From contig CADBQK010000061.1 of NCBI GenBank assembly GCA_902796775.1, positions 1 through 10,372 of the forward strand: a stretch of 10,372 nucleotides of DNA, given 5' to 3'. The first letter of the stretch is position 1; each line of letters opens with the position of its first letter. This document shows positions 7,240 to 10,372 of the stretch, in pieces. The notes below the pieces were generated by a model. The model saw nothing but the letters and a program-made list of their open reading frames with translations, was not told where the DNA came from and searched no databases. The translations under genes and the position numbers were made by a program. The stretch comes from an uncultured Lachnospiraceae bacterium (GTDB lineage Bacteria > Bacillota_A > Clostridia > Lachnospirales > Lachnospiraceae).

Positions 7240-8166
7240 TCATCCCCTTCTCTTCTTCAGTGCGCGGTTGATCCTGGAAAAATCGATGCTGCACTCCCCG
7301 CCGGACAGATGGATGGGGATAAGTGAATCAAAATCATACTTCTCAGGGTACAGGGAACCCTCCTGGAAATCATAGACCAGAACTGTTTCATTCTCTGGAT
7401 CGATGATCCAGTACTCCTTTACGCCGGCATGCTGGTACTTGTACAGTTTCAGCAGCATGTCTTTGCTCCTGGTAGATGGGGACAAGATCTCTACCGTCAG
7501 ATCCGGCGGGCCGTCAAATGCTTTCGCTCCAAGGTCATATTCCCTGCAGATTACCAGCATATCTGGCTGGACCATCGTATAGTTATCGCTGTCAAGCCGA
7601 ACATCACAGGGAGAAAGATAGACATCGCAAACGCCTTCGTGGGCATCTACACACTCCCGGAAGAGCAAATGAAGCTCTCCCAAAATCTTCTGATGGATAA
7701 CCGCCGGAGCTCCCATGTCATAGATCACACCGTCAATGAGCTCCACCCGTCTGTCATCAGGTATCGCATAGTAATCCTCCACTGTATACACGCGTTTGTT
7801 TCCGGTAGCCGGGTACAGCAGCGCTATAGGTACAGGCTCCATTACTATTCCGTCAGGAGAAGACACTATCCCTGCATAGGAATCTCTGCCAGCAGAAGAA
7901 GAAACCTGGGCTGACGGCTGTCCGTAATCCCCTTCTTGACAGGAAGTATGTTTGAAACGATCACTCAGACCAGAATCCCTTCGCCGTCTCTGCTCCTCTG
8001 CATATAAAACAGACTCGATTGCCTCCAGAGTATCTCTCCTTGGGGACTTCGTAACACCGCTGATGATTTTCTGAATGGTACTGAGAGGGATATCCGAAGC
8101 TTCTGAAATCATAAGGCTCGTCAAGCCAAGCTCCCTCTTCTTCCTCTTGATCTCCTCAATCGTCAT
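7240..8166 (-). CDS. XRE-type HTH fused to Uma2 family (DUF820) nuclease-like domain
   Basis: This 308-residue protein has two parts. Residues 1-58 are a small helix-turn-helix of XRE type (TIEEIKRKKRELGLTSLMIS...IPLSTIQKIISGVTKSPRRDTL). Residues 59-110 are a low-complexity linker. Residues 111-300 are a Uma2/DUF820 domain of the PD-(D/E)xK nuclease superfamily: RRVELIDGVIYDM (139-151), QPDML with Asp202, DLTVEILSPS with Glu226, and YKYQHAGVKEYWIIDP (242-257) with Lys250. The acidic and lysine positions expected for catalysis are present. The cellular role of Uma2 proteins is not established. The start at 8164-8166 follows AAAGGAGA at seven bases and gives the typical MTIEEIK beginning. An ATG at 8205 with a GAGGTG site is a real alternative and would add 13 residues. 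It has its own promoter and is not in an operon. Confidence 0.88.
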   Translation of the reverse strand: MTIEEIKRKKRELGLTSLMISEASDIPLSTIQKIISGVTKSPRRDTLEAIESVLYAEEQRRRRDSGLSDRFKHTSCQEGDYGQPSAQVSSSAGRDSYAGIVSSPDGIVMEPVPIALLYPATGNKRVYTVEDYYAIPDDRRVELIDGVIYDMGAPAVIHQKILGELHLLFRECVDAHEGVCDVYLSPCDVRLDSDNYTMVQPDMLVICREYDLGAKAFDGPPDLTVEILSPSTRSKDMLLKLYKYQHAGVKEYWIIDPENETVLVYDFQEGSLYPEKYDFDSLIPIHLSGGECSIDFSRINRALKKRRG

Positions 8167-8172
8167 CGCAGG

Positions 8173-8180
8173 TCTCCTTT
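8173..8180 (-). promoter_or_regulatory. Ribosome-binding site favouring the start at 8166
   Basis: AAAGGAGA lies six bases before the ATG at 8164-8166 on the minus strand. It is a stronger match than GAGGTG before the alternative ATG at 8205, and the resulting N-terminus fits XRE domains better. Confidence 0.6.
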
Positions 8181-8231
8181 CTGCGTTCTTATCTGGCCTC
8201 CTCATCAGTCACACCTCGGCTTTTCAATGAT

Positions 8232-8260
8232 AATATACCGTAAAATTGCAGATTTGACAA
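8232..8260 (-). promoter_or_regulatory. Promoter of the XRE-Uma2 gene
   Basis: On the minus strand TTGTCA (8255-8260) and TATATT (8232-8237) are separated by exactly 17 bases, with the start expected near 8225. A 17-bp imperfect palindrome overlaps the -35 box. Confidence 0.7.
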
Positions 8261-8265
8261 TTCTG
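8249..8265. promoter_or_regulatory. Candidate operator overlapping the -35 box
   Basis: CAGATTTGACAATTCTG is an imperfect palindrome centred on 8257: seven of eight positions in each arm match. It covers the -35 box of a gene that encodes an XRE-type DNA-binding domain, so autoregulation is plausible. Binding is inferred, not shown. Confidence 0.4.
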
Positions 8266-8306
8266 TTTCCATTATATTTCCGTTTTTTGTCAGTCTTTTT
8301 TCATGT

Positions 8307-8333
8307 GTGAGTCGGTGAGTCGGTGTGAGTCGG
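8307..8333. repeat. Three short GTGAGTCGG repeats
   Basis: GTGAGTCGG occurs at 8307-8315, 8315-8323 and 8325-8333, with periods of 8 and 10 bases. The last copy forms the outer part of the adjoining palindrome, and an inverted near-copy lies at its other end (CTGACTCAC, 8386-8394). Confidence 0.65.
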
Positions 8334-8394
8334 GGGACGTATCTTCTGACTCATTTGCAAAAAAATGAGTCAGAAGATACGTCCCCTGACTCAC
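8325..8394. repeat. REPIN-like palindromic element / hairpin
   Basis: A perfect 24-bp inverted repeat (8333-8356 with 8363-8386, arm beginning GGGGACGTATCTTCTGACTC) surrounds a six-base loop. Seven more bases pair outside it after one G/T mismatch (8332/8387), making a stem of about 32 bp over 70 bases. It begins ten bases after the stop codon of the GTPase-YcgQ gene, so it may also end that transcript, although no long T-run follows the full stem. Such non-coding palindromes with short repeated outer boxes resemble REP/REPIN elements mobilised by TnpA-REP (RAYT) transposases. No transposase is in this window. Confidence 0.7.
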
Positions 8395-8404
8395 TCAACA
8401 TTTT

Positions 8405-9355
8405 CTAATTAAAATATACCAGGTCTTCTGCGGGCGGGTCGGCTGGAGTGATCTGCTTTGCGTAGAGCACTGGGCCGAGCCCGTAGTACTCTTTGCGCTT
8501 TTCGTAATGGATCTGCGCTGTCAGCTCCACCCACTGCCCGTTTTTGACAGGATACCGCCCATCTCCTTTACACAAGAAGCCGATGAAGCGGATATCGTTC
8601 TCACAGCAGGTCATGGCGTTTCTTCCCGGTACAAAGTAACCGGGGGAGAAGTCTCTGCTTGTCATGATCTTGCCCTTGAAATGTACAGTCTTGCCTTCGT
8701 AGCGTTCCTGATCTTCTCCTGCGTCCAGATAAAACAGGCCGTAGTCCGTATCGGTAATCTCGATTACAGGTGCGTCAAGATCGTAAGGCGGGATATCTCT
8801 TCCAAGCTCGATCATCTGCCCGTTACGATGCTCAAACATCAGCTGGATCCGGTTATTGACGGCCAGTACCTGACGCCTGAACATCGCCAGATCCTGGCTT
8901 TCGTCGCAGCGGTTGAAGATGACCAGCTCGGTAACCTTGAGAATATTGCCGATGATCGATTTCATGTTGTTGAGGTAAATACCGAAAGTACTGGCATCAA
9001 TCATCGTCACGATCTGATAGATCCCCCATCCGGGAGGAAGGTCAACATTCAGGATTGTATCCGGATCCCACATGCCGTTGTACTCGATAAACACACGCTC
9101 CGGATGGTAGATCTCGTCAATCATATTGAAAAACTGGGCATCCAGCTGTTTCTCCTCTTCTACGCGGACCATCGTCATCAGGCAGGCATCCATCACGTGG
9201 GGGTCGACCTCTACCTCGCCCTCTTCACAGCAGATATAGACACCTCTGTCGCCATCTGCGAACTCTCCGCTTCCGAATACTTCATCAATAAAGGTGGACT
9301 TCCCGCTCTCCAGGAACCCCATTGTCAGATATACGGGAATTGTCAGTTCATCCAT
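8405..9355 (-). CDS. COG0523/G3E GTPase fused to YcgQ (DUF1980)-like C-terminal domain
   Basis: This 316-residue protein begins as a CobW/P47K (G3E) GTPase: P-loop GFLESGKST at 13-21, a CCEEGE metal-site-type motif at 42-47 (variant of the usual CxCC), Walker B region VFIEYNGMWD at 88-97, and the guanine motif as NRCD at 148-151. From about 215 a different domain follows: YEGKTVHFKGKI, then RNAMTCCENDIRFIGF (245-260), then NGQWVELTAQIHY (272-284). This pattern matches the soluble C-terminal part of YcgQ/TIGR03943 proteins, normally a separate membrane protein acting with a YcgR-type permease. The membrane helices of YcgQ are absent. The family suggests nucleotide-dependent metal delivery, probably zinc. 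The ATG follows AAGGTGAT. It lies 79 bases after another G3E gene on the same strand, so the two are very probably an operon. Confidence 0.87.
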   Translation of the reverse strand: MDELTIPVYLTMGFLESGKSTFIDEVFGSGEFADGDRGVYICCEEGEVEVDPHVMDACLMTMVRVEEEKQLDAQFFNMIDEIYHPERVFIEYNGMWDPDTILNVDLPPGWGIYQIVTMIDASTFGIYLNNMKSIIGNILKVTELVIFNRCDESQDLAMFRRQVLAVNNRIQLMFEHRNGQMIELGRDIPPYDLDAPVIEITDTDYGLFYLDAGEDQERYEGKTVHFKGKIMTSRDFSPGYFVPGRNAMTCCENDIRFIGFLCKGDGRYPVKNGQWVELTAQIHYEKRKEYYGLGPVLYAKQITPADPPAEDLVYFN

Positions 9356-9389
9356 AAGATCACCTTCTTCTGCATATTTGATTTATGAT

Positions 9390-9421
9390 GAGCCGCCATG
9401 ATTTATTATTCATGACGGCTC
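9390..9421. promoter_or_regulatory. Intercistronic hairpin between the two G3E GTPase genes
   Basis: GAGCCG/CGGCTC (6 bp) and CATGA/TCATG (5 bp) are joined by one T/G wobble and close an eight-base loop. No T-run follows on the minus strand, so it looks more like an mRNA-processing or stabilising stem than a terminator. It starts 13 bases after the stop codon of the upstream gene. Confidence 0.5.
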
Positions 9422-9434
9422 TATATCTCATTCG

Positions 9435-10372
9435 TTATACCTGGAACAGCTGAGCCAGCTTATCCTCTTTGAGCTCTGACCCGATAACGCAGAGCCTGCC
9501 GGTATACTCCGGAGCCCCTTCGCGAATCTCATACTCTTCGGGGACCATATCAAAATAGATCCATGTACCGTCCTGTGCGGGCAGCATGCCCTTCGAACGA
9601 AGTACGATACCGTAATCAGCCTCGGTGCTGTCAGAAAGGGCTTTCAGGATGCTCTCGATTTCTTCCTTTGTGTATTTACGGGGAGTCTCCACACCCCAGC
9701 TGGTAAAGATCTCATCCGCATCATGCCCGTGGTGATGGTGATGATGGTGGTGGCCATGCTCATCGTGATCATGATGATGGTGGTGATGATGCTCGTGCTC
9801 TTCATCATCATGGTCGTGATGGTGGTGTTCGTGCCCTTCATGCTCCTCATGATCATGATCGTGGTCATGCTCATCTTCATCGTGGTCATGATGATGCTCA
9901 TGGTGATGTTCATGTTCATCATGATCATGGTCGTGATGATGGTGATGGTGATGATGATGCTCGTGCTCTTCATCCTCTTCATCTTCTGCGATCATGAGAT
10001 CTGCCAGAGAGATCGGATGCTCGATTGCGGCAAGGATCTGCGCGCCTGTAAGCTCATCCCACGGTGTTGTAATGATCGCTGCTTTCGGATTGTGCTCACG
10101 GATCAGCGCTACTGCGGCTTCCAGCTTCTCCTGGCTTGTACTCTGTGTACGGCTCAGGACGATCGTATCTGCACTTTCGATCTGGTTCGCGTAAAACTCC
10201 CCGAAATTTTTCAGGTACATTTTGCACTTGTTTACGTCTGCCACGGTCGCCATGCTGTTCAGCTCGATCGGCACATCCCCGCCGGTCCTCTGCACAGCCA
10301 GTGCGACATCCGAAAGTTTACCTACTCCGGAGGGCTCGATGATGATCCTGTCCGGATTAAAACGTGTAATGA
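9435..10372 (-). CDS. COG0523/G3E (CobW-type) GTPase with very large His-rich insert (5' partial)
   Basis: The visible 311 residues lack the N-terminus, including the P-loop and the CxCC motif, which lie beyond the right edge. The open frame continues to the edge, beginning ITRFNPDRIIIEPSGVGKLS. Here IIIEPSGVGK is the Walker B/switch II region typical of G3E GTPases. The guanine-specificity site reads VLSRTQ (residues 71-76), a departure from NKxD. Residues 136-217 are almost only His, Asp and Glu, with about 50 histidines in 82 residues, longest run nine. A CobW C-terminal domain follows (about 225-311: VETPRKYTKEEIESILKAL, VLRSKGMLPAQDGTWIYFD). Family knowledge points to metal binding and delivery, with His-rich inserts typical of zinc, cobalt or nickel proteins. 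It is the upstream gene of a pair with the GTPase-YcgQ fusion. Its promoter is outside the window. Confidence 0.93.
   Translation of the reverse strand, partial: ITRFNPDRIIIEPSGVGKLSDVALAVQRTGGDVPIELNSMATVADVNKCKMYLKNFGEFYANQIESADTIVLSRTQSTSQEKLEAAVALIREHNPKAAIITTPWDELTGAQILAAIEHPISLADLMIAEDEEDEEHEHHHHHHHHHDHDHDEHEHHHEHHHDHDEDEHDHDHDHEEHEGHEHHHHDHDDEEHEHHHHHHHDHDEHGHHHHHHHHGHDADEIFTSWGVETPRKYTKEEIESILKALSDSTEADYGIVLRSKGMLPAQDGTWIYFDMVPEEYEIREGAPEYTGRLCVIGSELKEDKLAQLFQV
9720..9965 (-). repeat. Low-complexity His/Asp/Glu codon tract
   Basis: About 246 bases are made almost entirely of CAT/CAC, GAT/GAC and GAG/GAA codons. CAT and CAC are mixed, so it is not a pure trinucleotide repeat. Such a tract is prone to length variation and to assembly error. 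Confidence 0.85.

Noticed and set aside
8307..8333. Short direct repeats considered as a CRISPR array or iterons
   Set aside because: The units are only 9 bases, abut or overlap with no spacers of constant length, and no cas or replication gene is near.
8507..9388. 293-codon plus-strand frame opposite the GTPase-YcgQ gene
   Set aside because: It is a shadow of the minus-strand gene, whose GTPase motifs are intact; there is no motif or translation signal on the plus strand.
9644..9982. Met/Thr/Ile-rich 112-codon minus-strand frame in the His tract
   Set aside because: It is the +1-type reading of the CAT/CAC-GAT repeats (giving ATC, ATG, ACC codons), a by-product of low-complexity sequence.

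Overview
The window reads as chromosome of an anaerobic Firmicute of class Clostridia, most likely Lachnospiraceae. This rests on the S12, S7, EF-G and EF-Tu sequence types, the AGGAGG ribosome-binding sites, the YedF/DUF3343 selenium pair and a gut-Clostridia style XRE-Uma2 fusion. Every supported gene is on the minus strand, so transcription runs from high to low coordinates.

Str operon (1-4020): rpsL, rpsG, fusA and tuf lie in that transcriptional order, with tuf cut by the left edge. A near-consensus promoter (TTGACA-17-TAAAAT) sits before rpsL and its start point falls on a perfect hairpin. tuf has its own promoter (TTGAAG-17-TATAAT). rpsG begins with GTG and fusA with TTG. The usual upstream partners rpoB and rpoC are not next to rpsL.

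Selenium/sulfur pair (4111-5169): yedF and a small DUF3343 gene form a two-gene unit behind a good promoter. Both families are associated with labile selenium handling. A GNAT acetyltransferase (5305-5781) follows.

Middle (5782-8300): a 445-base non-coding stretch with a 58-nt hairpin; a lipoprotein of unknown function with an acidic, partly duplicated linker; and an XRE-Uma2 fusion whose promoter carries an imperfect palindrome, possibly for autoregulation.

Right end (8307-10372): a REPIN-like palindrome (24-bp perfect arms, extendable to 32) with three short GTGAGTCGG repeats separates the Uma2 gene from two tandem COG0523/G3E GTPases. One is fused to a YcgQ/DUF1980-like C-terminal domain. 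The other (N-terminus outside the window) holds about 50 histidines in an 82-residue insert. Together they look like a metal-handling operon, probably zinc, whose promoter lies beyond the right edge.

Nothing here is clearly a wholly new system. The strongest leads are the GTPase-YcgQ fusion with its His-rich neighbour, the REPIN-like element, the XRE-Uma2 fusion with its candidate operator, and the hairpin at the rpsL start site.
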